Notes: generated by a model not told the origin, from the sequence alone. Counted from the first letter of the stretch, positions 8,759 to 18,727 are shown. The stretch is 64,000 nucleotides of DNA from DATFDN01 sp963818725 (GCA_963818725.1 CAWFTU010000014.1:1054001-1118000); one strand, 5' to 3'. Numbers and translations: made by a program.

Positions 8759-9838
8759 CTAGCCGGTGGGACCAGGGAGTGTTGGCACAAGCGTCTGGGC
8801 GGCATCTGCCGAGAGGGAAGCATAGCCACCCGTCGCGCCCGTGCTCCCCGACGCCGCAGCCGTGCTTGAGGACGTCCCCGTTCCGAACGCGCGTGACGGC
8901 ACGAACAGGAGACCATGCGGCTTGTTCAGCCCGGTTATGAGAGGGGTGATCTGGCCTGTGCTTGGATCGACCTGGACGACTTGGTTCGCCTGCTGGTCCG
9001 AAGCATAGATGTCGTTCGGGTTGAGCCCGCTGACCTGCACCTTGTAGACGTTGTTGTCACCCGTGCTCGCGACGTAGAACGTGCCCGACGTGGACGTCGG
9101 GACAATGGCGTCGTCGGGCGACTGGCCGGATGGAAATGTGATGAAGCTAGCGCTCTGCTGTGGTGTGCCCGGGTGTTGCACGATCGTAAGTGCGTCGTCC
9201 TGCTCGCCCGTGAGGATGAGCGAGCCGTCGGGCAACGTCTTGAGCGAGTCAGGATCGGTAACCGGGAGCGACTGACCCGTTGCCCCGGTTGCGAGATTGG
9301 TGCCGGTATCACCGAGCCGAAGGATCGGTGTGGTGGTGAGGGTGTCGAACGGGGCGGTTCCGTTATCGAGGCGCACGATCACCGGATCGCCAGGGTTCGC
9401 CGGGTTGGTTTCGCTCAGGTACACGTTCTTACCAATGAACGCGACGTCGTCGAAACCGTGCGTCGAATTCGCTCCGTAAGCGTAGGGCGGTCCGTATTGC
9501 AGCGGTGACGAGCTCACCTGCCCGGTGGGCGGATAGATGAATGACAGGGTCGCGTTGCCGTCTTGGTTTTGCAGCGCCCATATCACGCCGGTTGCAGGGT
9601 CAATCTTGAGGCCGTCGACCTCGCCGGCAATGGTAAAGGTATTTTCGATCGACCCATCGGTGCCGTATTGGACAATGGTGCTGCTGCCGCCGCCTCCGGA
9701 GCTGCTGGCCGTGTTGCCGTATTCGACCCAAATAGAGCCCCGGCTGGTGGTGATCGAATCCGGGGCAGAGGCACCATCGGGTGCCGTTGCGAAGACAGTC
9801 ATGCTGTCGACCGTTGGAGTTTGCGCGCTGCCTGCCAT
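8759..9838 (-). CDS. Beta-propeller-like hypothetical protein
   Basis: 359 residues starting MAGSAQTPTVDSMTVFATAP with an AAGGGAGAAG ribosome site. Repeated short beta segments such as GSIWVEYGN, GLKIDPATGVIWAL, SLKTLPDGSLILTG, GTFYVASTGDNNVYKV and LITGLNKPHGLLFVPS are typical of NHL/SMP-30-type propeller blades. No signal peptide is evident at the chosen start. The C-terminal 40 residues are Gly/Ser/Thr/Ala-rich. A lactonase or a binding role is possible but no catalytic set is recognised. It is transcribed divergently from the ThDP enzyme. Confidence 0.7.
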   Translation of the reverse strand: MAGSAQTPTVDSMTVFATAPDGASAPDSITTSRGSIWVEYGNTASSSGGGGSSTIVQYGTDGSIENTFTIAGEVDGLKIDPATGVIWALQNQDGNATLSFIYPPTGQVSSSPLQYGPPYAYGANSTHGFDDVAFIGKNVYLSETNPANPGDPVIVRLDNGTAPFDTLTTTPILRLGDTGTNLATGATGQSLPVTDPDSLKTLPDGSLILTGEQDDALTIVQHPGTPQQSASFITFPSGQSPDDAIVPTSTSGTFYVASTGDNNVYKVQVSGLNPNDIYASDQQANQVVQVDPSTGQITPLITGLNKPHGLLFVPSRAFGTGTSSSTAAASGSTGATGGYASLSADAAQTLVPTLPGPTG

Positions 9839-10193
9839 TGTTGCTTCTCCCTTTTGTTGCGGAACGTTGAGCAACACCCCGCACGCGGCGGCAGAATAGG
9901 CGCCTACTGCGTGGCATCGCGCTCAATACGGCGCGGTCTTCGGCTCTTCATAAAAGATCCATTGAACAGACCTTTGTCATGCCTGGTTGCAACATAGGCG
10001 CGTCATTGGTCGCTGACGTTGTCCGTGGCCGGTCAGGCTGGCGGCTTCGCGCCTCTTGCGCCGGACCGCTATTCTCAAGCGGGCCGCTCGCGTCGCCCGG
10101 CGGTGCCGGTCAAGCCGAAGTCAACCCGCGGGACGGAACAGACCGCGTAGCCCGGCGTTCGCTCTTAACCTTCCTATCCAGGGACGAGCAGCC
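9839..10193. other. Divergent intergenic region
   Basis: 355 bp between the start codons of the propeller gene and the ThDP-enzyme gene. It must contain promoters in both directions, but I find no recognisable operator, repeat or small gene. Confidence 0.5.
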
Positions 10194-11986
10194 ATGGCGC
10201 AGACCGTCGCGATTTCTTCTGGCAGCGCCTCCACGAATGGGGTGTGCGCCGCATCTTCGGCTATCCCGGGGACGGCATTAACGGACTGCTCGGCGCGCTT
10301 GACCGGGCCGGCGACAAGTTCGAGTTCATCCAGGCGCGTCACGAGGAGATGGCCGCCTTCATGGCGTCAGCCTACGCGAAGTTCAGCGGCGAAGTGGGCG
10401 TCTGCATGGCAACGAGCGGGCCTGGGGCAGCGCACCTGATCACCGGGATGTACGATGCGCGCAGCGACCACATGCCGCTGCTGGCCATCGCGGGCCAGGC
10501 GGCGCGCACGGCCATGGGCGCGCACTACCAGCAAGAGCTGGACATGCACACCGCCTTTAAGGACGTGGCGGGTGCCTACGTGCAGACAGCCATGGCGCCG
10601 GCGCAAATGCGACATCTGGTGGACCGCGCCATGCGGATCGCCATGCACGAGCGCCGGGTGACGGCGCTGGTCATTCCGAAGGATCTCCAGGACGAGCCGT
10701 ACGAGGAGCCGAAGCACAAGCACAACTTCACCCAGTCCGGGGTGGGCTACACGCGGCCGAAGGTGGTGCCCTATGAGGCGGACCTGCGGCGCGCGGCGGA
10801 GGTGCTGAACGCGGGCAAGAAAGTGGCCATGCTGGTCGGCGCCGGCGCACTGCACGCAACTGACGAGGTGATCGCGGTCGCCGACCGGCTTGCCGCCGGG
10901 GCGGCCACGGCGCTGCTGGGGAAGATGGCGCTGCCGTCCGACCTACCTTGGAGCACCGGCTGCATCGGCCTGCTCGGAACCAAGCCCAGCATCAACCTCA
11001 TGAACGAGTGCGACACGTTGTTCATGGTCGGCACCGGCTTTCCCTGGGCCGAGTTCCTGCCCAAGCCGGGCCAGGCGCGCGGCGCCCAAATCGACATCAA
11101 GGCGGACATGCTGAGCCTGCGCCACCCGATGGAGGTGCCGCTCGTCGGCGACTCCGTCGAGACGCTCCGCGCGCTGCTGCCCATGCTGGACCACAAGGCT
11201 GACACGGCCTGGCGCGAGGACATCGCCAAGTGGAACCGGGACTGGGAGGAGACCATCGAGAACCGGGCGCTCACGTCGGCCGATCCGGTCAACCCGCAGC
11301 GCCCGTTCTACGAGGCGTCCAAGCGCCTGCCCGACAACGCCATCCTCACGGCCAACTCCGGGACCGCGGCGGACTGGTACGCGCGCGACATCAAGGTGAA
11401 GCGTGGCATGATGGGGTCGCTCTCGGGCAGCCTCGCGTCCATGGGCGCCGCCGTGCCCTACGCCATCGCCGCCAAGTTCGCCCACCCTGGTCGCCCAGTG
11501 ATCACCTTCGTCGGTGACGGCGCCATGCAGATGAACAACATGGCCGAGCTGATCACGGTGGCGAAGTATTGGCGCCGCTGGTCGAACCCGACCTGGATCT
11601 GCATGGTGCTGAACAACCAGGATCTCAACCAAGTCACGTGGGAGCAGCGCGTCGAGGCGGGCGACATCCGGTTCAACGCCTCCCAGGATATTCCGAACGT
11701 GCCCTATCACAAGTTCGCGGAGCTGATGGGCCTCAAGGGCATCTATGTGGACAACCCGGAACGCTGCGGTCCGGCGTGGGAAGAGGCGCTAAGCGCAGAC
11801 CGCCCCTGCGTGATCGAGGTGAAGAGCGACCCCAACGTGCCGCCGCTATCACCGGCGATCACCTTGCAGCAGGCCCGCAACTTCATGTCCGCACTGCTGA
11901 AAGGCGACCCGGAGGAGAGGGGCGTCATCGTGGAAACGGCAAAGCAGGTGCTCGCCAGCGTCCTCCCTGGCCACGACAAGAGCTAG
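10194..11986 (+). pseudogene. Thiamine-diphosphate-dependent oxidase/decarboxylase with frameshifted N-terminus
   Basis: From 10244 the frame encodes a pyruvate-oxidase/acetolactate-synthase-type protein: IFGYPGDGINGLLGAL, the cofactor-activating Glu in QARHEEMAAFMASAYAKFSG, and the ThDP motif GDGAMQMNNMAELI ending VLNNQDLN. The expected N-terminus MAQTV-DFFWQRLHEWGV is present, but ATG 10194 (behind a GGGACGAG site) is out of frame; one base is missing near 10209-10211. Starting at GTG 10244 would remove about 17 residues of the first Rossmann-like strand. The enzyme probably acts on pyruvate or a related 2-oxo acid. Either the gene is newly broken or the base is a sequencing error. Confidence 0.78.
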
Positions 11987-11998
11987 GAGGGCGCCTCC

Positions 11999-12625
11999 CT
12001 AGAGCCGGCGCCATCCCGACTTCGAGGGTTCAAGCCATGTCTGCCCGACTGGCGCCATGCCGCAGATAGCGATGACCGCGGGCTCCGTGCCGTCCGCCTT
12101 GACCCCGTCGTAGTGCGGCGTGTGCGCCACGCGCCGGACGAAGCCGCCGGCCGGCACGGGGACGGTGTTGGCGGGGTCGAAATCGGCGCCGCTGTTGCAC
12201 CACCACGTGCCCGAGACCACGACGCACAGCCGGTCGGTGACGTAGGTGTGCGGCGCGCTCATATAGCCGGGATACCAGCGCACCAGGACGTAATAGAGTC
12301 CGGAGCCCGTGGTGCTGCCGAACAGCGGCGCCGTCTCCACGCTGTGCTCGGGGAAGCCGGGCGGCGCCTGCCAGGGGGTCTGGTCGGGAAGGCGGATGAT
12401 GGTCTCCGCCGGGTCGAGCCGGCCGGCCGCGGCGTTGTCGGAGCCGCACGCCAGGGCGAGCGAGGCGACAAGCGGACCGATCAGCAGGTCGCGGCGGTGC
12501 GAGAGCAGGCGGGCGGTGGCCTGCTTGGGGTCGCGCGTCTCGTCGCCTCGGTCGCCCTCAAGCTCGCCAGGCATGAGCGCGCTCGTCGCGCGGGCGGCGA
12601 TCCTCCGTTGCGCCTTCGTGTTCAT
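11999..12625 (-). CDS. Cupin-domain protein with putative export signal
   Basis: 208 residues starting MNTKAQRRIAARATSALMPG with an AGGAGGGGG ribosome site. Around residues 45-65, HRRDLLIGPLVASLALACG looks like a Tat-like or lipoprotein signal (LALAC lipobox). The rest forms a cupin barrel: YYVLVRWYPGYMSAPHTYV, RLCVVVSGTWW, VPVPAGGFVRRVAHTPHYDG and AVIAICGMAPVGQTW. The His residues could hold a metal ion. It is convergent with the ThDP gene, 12 bp apart. Function is unknown; related proteins are annotated only as cupins. Confidence 0.78.
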   Translation of the reverse strand: MNTKAQRRIAARATSALMPGELEGDRGDETRDPKQATARLLSHRRDLLIGPLVASLALACGSDNAAAGRLDPAETIIRLPDQTPWQAPPGFPEHSVETAPLFGSTTGSGLYYVLVRWYPGYMSAPHTYVTDRLCVVVSGTWWCNSGADFDPANTVPVPAGGFVRRVAHTPHYDGVKADGTEPAVIAICGMAPVGQTWLEPSKSGWRRL

Positions 12626-12897
12626 GCCCCCTCCTGACGCCCGTGCTTCCGTCACGGGCTTCCCACGGCTCATGCAGCGCCGGCGTGGCGATGATAGCGA
12701 GATTCGCGGTGCAGGCGAGCAAGAGCGCAATCGGCGTCGCGCTGGAGTAACGGGTGGGGTCATCCCGCATGCCCGCGGATTTAGCGCAAGCGGCGGCACG
12801 TCTTGCGGGAGCGCGGACGCCTCTCCCTTATGGCAGATCCTTCCAGAAACGGCACTGTGCGACGACGGCCAAGCGGCGTATGGTGGCGCCAGGCTTA

Positions 12898-14062
12898 TAG
12901 ATCCGGCTGTCATTATCTTGAATCATGCCGCATAGCGCATGGACTTCTGGCGGAGGAAGCTGCGGACCCGGGCGGGCGACTTGGCCAGCCGACGCATGTG
13001 GCTGATGGCGGCCTGCTTGAGCTGCTGTTTGCTGCGCATTGGCGGCTTGCGGGTGACGTGCCGCTTGAGGTCGGCATTCAGCCCTTCATCCGGATTGAGT
13101 TCCGGACTGTGGGACGGCAGGTAGGAGACCTCGATCTGCGCCTTGTGCCGGGCGAGCCACTCACGCACCACCGCCGAACGGTGCACTGGCAGCCGGTCGA
13201 GGATCAGGAACACCTTGCGCCCGGCATCACGGATCAGGCGTTGCAGGAAGCCGATCAGCACCGGCGCCTTGATCGCGCCGTCCAGCACCTGCCAGCGCAA
13301 CTCGCCTCGGTTGCTGACCGCCGAGATCAGGCCCCGCCCGATGCGGCGCTGGTTGGGCCGCACGACGGGTGTCTTGCCGGGGAGCGCGTAGGAACGACCG
13401 CGCACGTCCTCGGCGCGCAGCCCGGTCTCGTCGCCCCAGAAGATCACCCCACGCGCCCGCCGGGCCCGGGCGACAATCGCTGGATACTCCCGGCGCAGCC
13501 AATCGCGCACCGCTGCCGGTTGCTGCCCATAGGCCCGCCGCAGCGGCTTTTGCGCGGTGAAGCCCCAGCGTGCCAGGTGCGTGCCGGTGGTGCGCACCGC
13601 CAGGCGCACGCCATACTGGCGGCGGATGAGCGCACCCACCGCCCCCTCCGCAGCCATTCCATGGACTGCGTCCATGGAACCTTCGGCTGCTCCGCCCGGC
13701 TCCACAGCGCAAAGTCCAGGCCCAACTCGTCGGGCACACGGCGGCAGATCAGCCGCTGGATCTCCCTCTCCTGTGCCGTCGTCAGCAGCTTCTGCTCGTC
13801 TGGCTTGCGCCCGCGCTTGCCGCTGACCAGCCCCGTCTCGCCCTGGGCGTCAAAACGCTTGCAGATGTCGAACACGCCGGTTTGGCTGAGCCCGACCTGG
13901 GCGGCGATTGCCGCATAGTTCGCACCGCTCTGGTGCAGGCCGATCACCTGTCGCCGTCTTTCTTCCTGGGCCGCCGGAGCCAGCTTGCGCATGTCCACGT
14001 GCTTCATGTCCGAGGACGTGGTGGCCCTCAGCTTCTATCCAAGGTAATGGCAGCCGGATCTA
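12898..14062 (-). mobile_element. IS630-family element alpha, copy B
   Basis: 1165 bp, same ends and length as copies A and C, inverted relative to them. TA duplications lie at 12896-12897 and 14063-14064 within a TTAA-type target. Its right edge is 27 bp upstream of the dienelactone hydrolase start codon and so separates that gene from its native promoter. The roughly 270 bp between the cupin start and this IS hold no recognisable gene. Confidence 0.93.
12923..14007 (-). pseudogene. IS630-alpha transposase (copy B), split by 44-nt insert
   Basis: The N-terminal frame starts at 14007 and the DDE frame ends at 12923. It differs from copy A by single residues, such as GDETGLR for GDEAGLR and RAYGQQPA for RAHGQQPA. 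It carries the same GCGGAG-flanked hairpin insert at 13646-13695. Confidence 0.82.
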
Positions 14063-14842
14063 TAAGTGCTCGCCCTTCAGGCAATCGGCCCATGAACTTC
14101 ACGCCAGCGCTCACGGGGTTCTTGCTGTTGCTCGGCGTGCTTGGTGGTGTGCTAGGCGCCCGTGCTGACGAATTGGTGCAAGTCGCCCCGCACCGTGCGG
14201 CCGTCGGACCACGCGGTAGCGACAACACGCCGCCATTGCTTGGCTTTCTAACACGTCCAAACGGTCCAGGCCGGTTCCCGGCCGTGGTCTTGCTGCATGG
14301 ATGTAATGGTTTTAGCGGACACGACACATCGGCCGCATCGACCTTGAAGTCCTGGGGCTATGTTGGTTTGGCGTTAGACAGTCTTGGCGACGCCAAAATG
14401 TGCAATGGCGGGGGCTTCGGCACCGCGGCAGAGATGCTCGATGCGTATGCTGGGCTTCGCTATCTGACCGCGCAGAGCTTCGTGGCGAGCGGCAGGGTCG
14501 CCGTCATGGGCTATTCGATGGGTGGCACTGCGGGCTCTCCTGGCTGCCGACCCTGGCTGCCGACAAGGAAGAGATTGAGCACGCCGAACAGCCAAGCTTT
14601 CGCGCCGCGGTCGCTTACTATCCGCCATGCGAAATAAGCAGCGGCACCCTGACGGCACCCGCGCTGATCCTGATTGGCGGCCATGATGATTGGACTCCCG
14701 TTGCCCCTTGCCGAAAGCTGGCCGCGCATGAAAGCGACATCGGAACCACGCGCAACGCAGGAGCAGGCACACCGATCGAGCTGGTTATTTATCCGGATGC
14801 GACGCACGGGTTCGATTATCACCTTCCCCCGGCCGCTACTTA

Positions 14843-16056
14843 GTGGTGCATCCGGCAAGTTAACTGCGACTTTCTTGAGCCCGAGGCGTTGAGGCAGGCG
14901 GTAGTTCTGCCTGGGGATGTCGCGATGACCATTCGGGTGCGCGCGTTGAGCGATGAGGAAGCGCACGGGCTGGCGCACATGGGGCGCTCGCGCATGCTCG
15001 GTGCTGGGCTGGTCCGCAGAGCCCAGATCGTGCGGCACGCGGTCGATGGCCTGAGTGCGCCGGAGATCGCGACCCGGATGGGCCTGTGCGGCGCCACGGT
15101 CCGGTTCTGGCTCAAGCGGTTCAACGCGCGCGGCCTGCAGGGGCTGGAAGAGGACCTGCGCTCGGGACGGCCCCCCACCTACTCCACCGAAGAGCGGAGT
15201 GCGGTCATCACCGCTGCCCTGAGCCGCCCGGCTGAGTTGGACCTGCCGTTTGCCTCGTGGACGCTGGACCGCTTGGTCGCCTACTTGGGCGAACGCGGCG
15301 TCGGCATGCGCCGCAGCCGGGTCAGCGAGGTCCTGCTCGCCGAGGGTCTCAAGTGGCGCCAGGAAGAGACTTGGTTCGGCGCGCGGGTGGACCCGGACTT
15401 CACCCGTAAAAGGGGGCGATCGAGCGGCTCTACACCGCCCCGCCCGCGGGCAGCGTCGTCGTCTGCCTCGACGAGATGAGGCCGCAAGCCAGCAAGAGCT
15501 ATCCCGGCCAGCGTGTAGTCGCGCCGGCCGGCCCGCGGGCGGAGCGCGCCAGGCAGGAGATCGACTACGGCCGGCGCGACGTCGCGGGTTACGTGTTCGG
15601 CGCCTTCTGCCCGGCGACAGGCGCCGCGTTCACCGCGACGTGCGATGGGCGCACCACCGCGAACTGGGTCGACTTCCTGGAGCGGGTCGAGGGCTGGATC
15701 AGCCCCGCGGTCGAGCGGGTCTACGCCGTGATGGACAACCTCAACACGCACAGCGGCACCGACGGGCTCTTGTTCGCGCTCGCCCACCCGCGCTGGGAGT
15801 TCGTGTTCCAGCCCAAGTACGCGGCCTACCTGAACCTGATCGAGCCGTGGTGGAAGGTGCTGCGCTCGCTGGCGCTGAAGGGGCGCCGGTTCGACGCCTG
15901 GGCGGAGATCGAGCAGGCCGTCCGGCGTGCGACCGAGTACCTGGAACGCGCACAAGCACCCGTTTGTCTGGGGGCGCCGGCGCCGGCACCGCAGCCCGCG
16001 CCGCCTCGGCATCGCCGCGTCGCCCAATGCTACACTCATTTAGCGGATGCACCACT
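14843..16056 (+). mobile_element. IS630-family element gamma
   Basis: About 1214 bp with 12-bp inverted repeats GTGGTGCATCCG and flanking TTA on both sides (14840-14842, 16056/7-16058), consistent with TA duplication. It is a different IS630 subgroup from alpha and beta by sequence. It interrupts the dienelactone hydrolase gene near its 3' end. Confidence 0.88.
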
Positions 16057-16081
16057 TAGGACATTTCATGCAATACGATGA
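14925..16081 (+). CDS. IS630-gamma transposase, needs -1 frameshift
   Basis: The first frame (ATG 14925, MTIRVRALSDEEAHGLAHMG) holds the helix-turn-helix part (LSAPEIATRMGLCGATVRFW). The second frame holds the DDE core: VVVCLDEM, VYAVMDNLNTHSG and AYLNLIEPWWK. The switch is at about 15409-15417, on the run AAAAGGGGG, where a -1 slip changes KRGRSS into KRGAIERLY. A purine slippery run at this point is what programmed frameshifting in IS630 elements would use, so I treat the gene as possibly functional. The second frame reads a few codons past the IS end into host DNA. Confidence 0.72.
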
Positions 16082-16349
16082 ATTTGCCGCTCGGGACGCA
16101 GAGACACGAGTGCGGGCCTTCCTGCGCCAGAAGCTAGGGGACTGGCCGGAAAAACCTTGAGGCTCTTGTGGGATTCCAGGGTGGTGAACTGGCTCATGTA
16201 ACCAGGGCTGCGACGAGCGCGCCGAGCAGAGCTCTGCCGCGTCGGCGCGTGTTGTGCACGAACTGAAAGAAGCCGAGATAGTCCGGCAGCTTGTCCTGCG
16301 AGATGCCCCGGTGCGGCCGCAGCCACGAGCGCAGCAGGGACCAGAACCC

Positions 16350-17138
16350 ATTGGGTAGGAGGGGTGCCGCCTCGGAAGGACAGCCCTCCTCCCCCCACCG
16401 AACCGGACGTGAAAGTCGTCCCCTCATCCGGCTCTCCACACCCTTGCTCCCCTCTGTAGGCCGGGGATCGAGTTCATGCGTCGCTCGAAGGTGTCGGGCA
16501 GCATCAGCACACCCACCTTCTGGACGCCTGCCCCCGCAGGATGCTGCCGCCCTTCGCCTGGGCAGCGGGACCTTCGCGGCGGTCGCCCACACGCTTGTAT
16601 CCATGCCCATCCGCCTTGGCGGCTGTCCGGGGCGTTACCCCCAGCGTTTGGCTACGACGACGGCTCTGTCGCCATGCTGGACACCGGAGAGGGCCAGCCA
16701 CAGGCGATCCCGTAGTTGCACAGATCGGAGATGCGACGTGGGTCGGGTGCTCCGTTCGCCATTTCTCTCCCTTACCGGGAGCGGACCGCGATTGCCGGGT
16801 CGGGGCACGGAGGGTATCCCCTGGGCCGGTGTGTCCATCGGCCGTGTCGCGGCCAGCCGCCTCAGCCATCGTTGCGGCTGTCTCAACACCAGAGTCCATG
16901 GCTGGAGTTCGGGCAGTGTAGCTCTCACCCTTCACGTCTTGCGCTGACCCTCCGGGATCACGACGGCTTCGTCCCCTTGGGCCTTCTCCCGGCAGGCGAT
17001 GGTCCCCCGCTCCTTTCGGAGTTACAGCCCATCTCTGGGCCGAGGTGAGCCGGGTGCGCACGGGACCCAGCGTCCCGATGAACGCCGTAGCTGTTACGCC
17101 ATTGTTCATTCTCCCTTACCTGCGCCACAACGGCGCAC
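16350..17138 (-). mobile_element. ORF-less group II intron in the IS1595 transposase gene
   Basis: The insert starts GTGCG, the 5' consensus of group II introns, and ends CCTACCCAAT (purine-pyrimidine terminal AT). A clear domain V precedes the 3' end. Removing the 789 nt joins two transposase exons between complete codons. No reverse transcriptase or maturase frame is present and no YADD motif was found, so any splicing protein must be supplied in trans or the intron is a relic. The insertion is in the sense orientation of the transposase, as required for splicing. Confidence 0.88.
16400..16434 (-). ncRNA. Group II intron domain V hairpin
   Basis: On the minus strand GAGCCGGATGAGGGG is followed by ACTTTCACGTCCGGTTC. 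The lower stem GAGCCGGA pairs with TCCGGTTC, with the family's bulge and capping loop between. This is the catalytic core element of group II introns and the most conserved part of the class. It is followed by a G-rich domain VI-like hairpin running to the splice site. Confidence 0.85.
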
Positions 17139-18136
17139 TTCCATGGTGTTGACGTGCACCTCGCAAAAGCCGTCGCCGCCCTCGTCGCGCGCATACTCGC
17201 CGCGTGCGTGGCAGACGGTCTTGTGCCGGTAGCCCCAGGCGGGCAGGCGCGTGTGGGCGTTGTACTCGTCGGTGTGGACCAGGCTGCCTTGGGCGACGGT
17301 CTGCGTGATGATCGGCTGGATCGTGGTCTGCCGCACGTTGGCCAGCATGCGGAGCACGACCTGGCCGCCGCGCTGGATCAGGCCGAGGATGGGCGGCTTG
17401 TCCTTCGCCAGCGTGCCGCGCCCCGGCGCACCCGCCAGCCTGCGGCACCGTCCCAGCCGCCCCTTTTGGCCACCTCGGCCGGTTGGCCCTTGTGCCCGGC
17501 CACCACGTAGACCTCGTCGATCTCCACCTCGCCCTCAAGCTTCGCCACTGGCGCCTTGGCGACGAGACCGTGGCGCAACTGCTCGGTCATGGCCTGCACG
17601 TCAGACTGGCTCAGGCCCAGCTCCAGCGCGACCTGCCGCGTCGAGAGGTTCAGCCCCATGAAGTAAAGGCACAGCACCCACACCCGCAGCGGCTGGTGAT
17701 GGCCGGCCAGCACGGTCCCGGTGAGGTCGTCGAAACGGGAGGCGCACGCCTTGCAGCGGTAGCGCTGCCGGCAGGGCTGGGTGTCGTCGTACCCGTCTCG
17801 GCTCACCGCATCACTGTCACAGCCAGGACAACGCACGCCCTCGGGCCAGCGGTGTTGGCGCACGAAGGCGAAGCACTTGGCGTCGTCCATCAGGCCGGAG
17901 AGGTTGACCAGGTCGGGTGCAGCCATGGTGGCAAGGGCTCCTCGCGCGAGCTGGTCAGCTACTCCCGCCCCTGCTCGCGCACCAGACCTCCTCAGCCCAA
18001 CGGCCCGGTCCCGACTTCACCACCCCGGAAGCCGATAAGAGCCAACCTTGATATTGCGCGGCAGGGACGGTGGCTCGGGCCGGTCGGCCTCGCCCCTCCG
18101 TGAAGCGCGGTGGCGACTGTTCGGCTTTGGAGCGGC

Positions 18137-18727
18137 CTACGCCCCCCGAACGGCACGCGGTTTCGAGCGAGGGTCCATCGTTCCGCCCTTTGCGCTTCTC
18201 GGACGCGCGAAGCTGCCACACAGCGAGATGAGCACATGAGCAGCAAAGGAGCCGGCGACGAGGCCGGCGAGCCCATAGACGGCCGAGGCGGTGCTGATGA
18301 CCACCTCTGGGGCGAAGATGCTGAGGGCTGTCCGCAGGACCGCTCTCTCGTAGCCCTTCGCGTCCGTGGCGGCGTCGGCAACGGCGACCATGGGCCGCAG
18401 CAGGGGGGGCGCCGCCTGGATGTGGTCATAGGCCGCGTGCAGCGTGCGAGTTCGGTCCACCGACACCGCCAGGGTCTCGGCGTTCGAGGGCTCCAGGGGC
18501 CGCAGGGCCGCGATGAGCGCCTCGTCCGTGTCCCCCGCCAGGCGGTAGAACTGCCGCGCCGACGCCTCGCGCTGGTCGATGTCTCGCCGGCCGTCCTGGG
18601 CAACCTGCAATAACGCCGCGGCGTAATCGTGCGCCAGGGCCGGCACCTGCATGGCCGCGACCGCGACCGCGATTGACATGCTGAGACGGACCGCGTCCGA
18701 CAGCCAGCGTGCGATGAATGCCACCAT
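18137..18727 (-). CDS. DUF2937-like membrane protein
   Basis: 196 residues from ATG 18727 (MVAFIARWLSDAVRLSMSIA). A hydrophobic N-terminal segment is followed by a helical, probably coiled middle (YAAALLQVAQDGRRDIDQRE, ETLAVSVDRTRTLHAAYDHI) and a second hydrophobic pair near residues 145-180 (VYGLAGLVAGSFAAHVLISL). This helix-coil-helix plan resembles DUF2937 proteins. The start is uncertain because the AGGA box is very close to the ATG. It lies just right of the IS1595 element and is divergent from the molybdenum hydroxylase operon. Function unknown. Confidence 0.6.
   Translation of the reverse strand: MVAFIARWLSDAVRLSMSIAVAVAAMQVPALAHDYAAALLQVAQDGRRDIDQREASARQFYRLAGDTDEALIAALRPLEPSNAETLAVSVDRTRTLHAAYDHIQAAPPLLRPMVAVADAATDAKGYERAVLRTALSIFAPEVVISTASAVYGLAGLVAGSFAAHVLISLCGSFARPRSAKGGTMDPRSKPRAVRGA

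Larger units (their letters stand above)
14092..16160 (+). pseudogene. Dienelactone hydrolase-family enzyme, exported, interrupted by IS630-gamma
   Basis: Begins MNFTPALTGFLLLLGVLGG with signal cleavage after ARA. The alpha/beta-hydrolase parts are PAVVLLHGCNGFSGHD, the nucleophile elbow GYSMGG, ALILIGGHDDWTP with the acidic residue, and DATHGFDYH with the catalytic His. The frame is lost by one-base deletions near 14531 and near 14828, then the gene is cut by IS630-gamma (14843-16056). Excision leaving one TTA joins the RY-L codons to GHFMQYDEFAARDAETR, and the gene ends at TGA 16158-16160, which is also the last base of the IS1595 target duplication. The family hydrolyses lactone rings in chloro-aromatic degradation, which would fit the dioxygenases upstream. 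Dead as written. Confidence 0.85.
16194..17926 (-). pseudogene. IS1595-family transposase interrupted by group II intron and one frameshift
   Basis: The N-terminal zinc-ribbon has CPGCDSDAVSRDGY and YRCKACASRFDDLTGTV (two Cys pairs), followed by LEGEVEIDEVYVVAGHKGQ with the first catalytic acidic residues. LVHTDEYNAHTRLPAWGY holds the second Asp, and the C-terminal exon GFWSLLRSWLRPHRGIS to FFQFVHNTRRRG follows the intron. Exon 1 ends CAC GTC AAC ACC ATG GAA at 17139 and exon 2 starts GGG TTC TGG at 16349, so splicing gives NTMEGFWSLLR, the family consensus. A separate one-base change near 17455 shifts the frame upstream, so even spliced mRNA would not give a full protein without correction. 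Confidence 0.87.
16161..18043 (-). mobile_element. IS1595-family (ISXO2-like) element with 8-bp target duplication, carrying a group II intron
   Basis: Terminal inverted repeats of about 26 bp begin GGCTCTTnTnGGnTTCC at 16161 and, complementary, at 18043. They are flanked by a perfect 8-bp direct repeat AACCTTGA (16153-16160, 18044-18051), the duplication length typical of this family. Without the 789-nt intron the element is 1094 bp. It landed on the stop codon of the dienelactone hydrolase gene without changing it. Confidence 0.92.

Noticed and set aside
8385..8869. Overlapping plus-strand frames of 125 and 131 residues
   Set aside because: No motifs, and they run across a hairpin and the 3' end of the propeller gene.
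16504..17109. 201-residue frame inside the group II intron
   Set aside because: No reverse transcriptase or maturase motif and composition follows the structured RNA; treated as non-coding.
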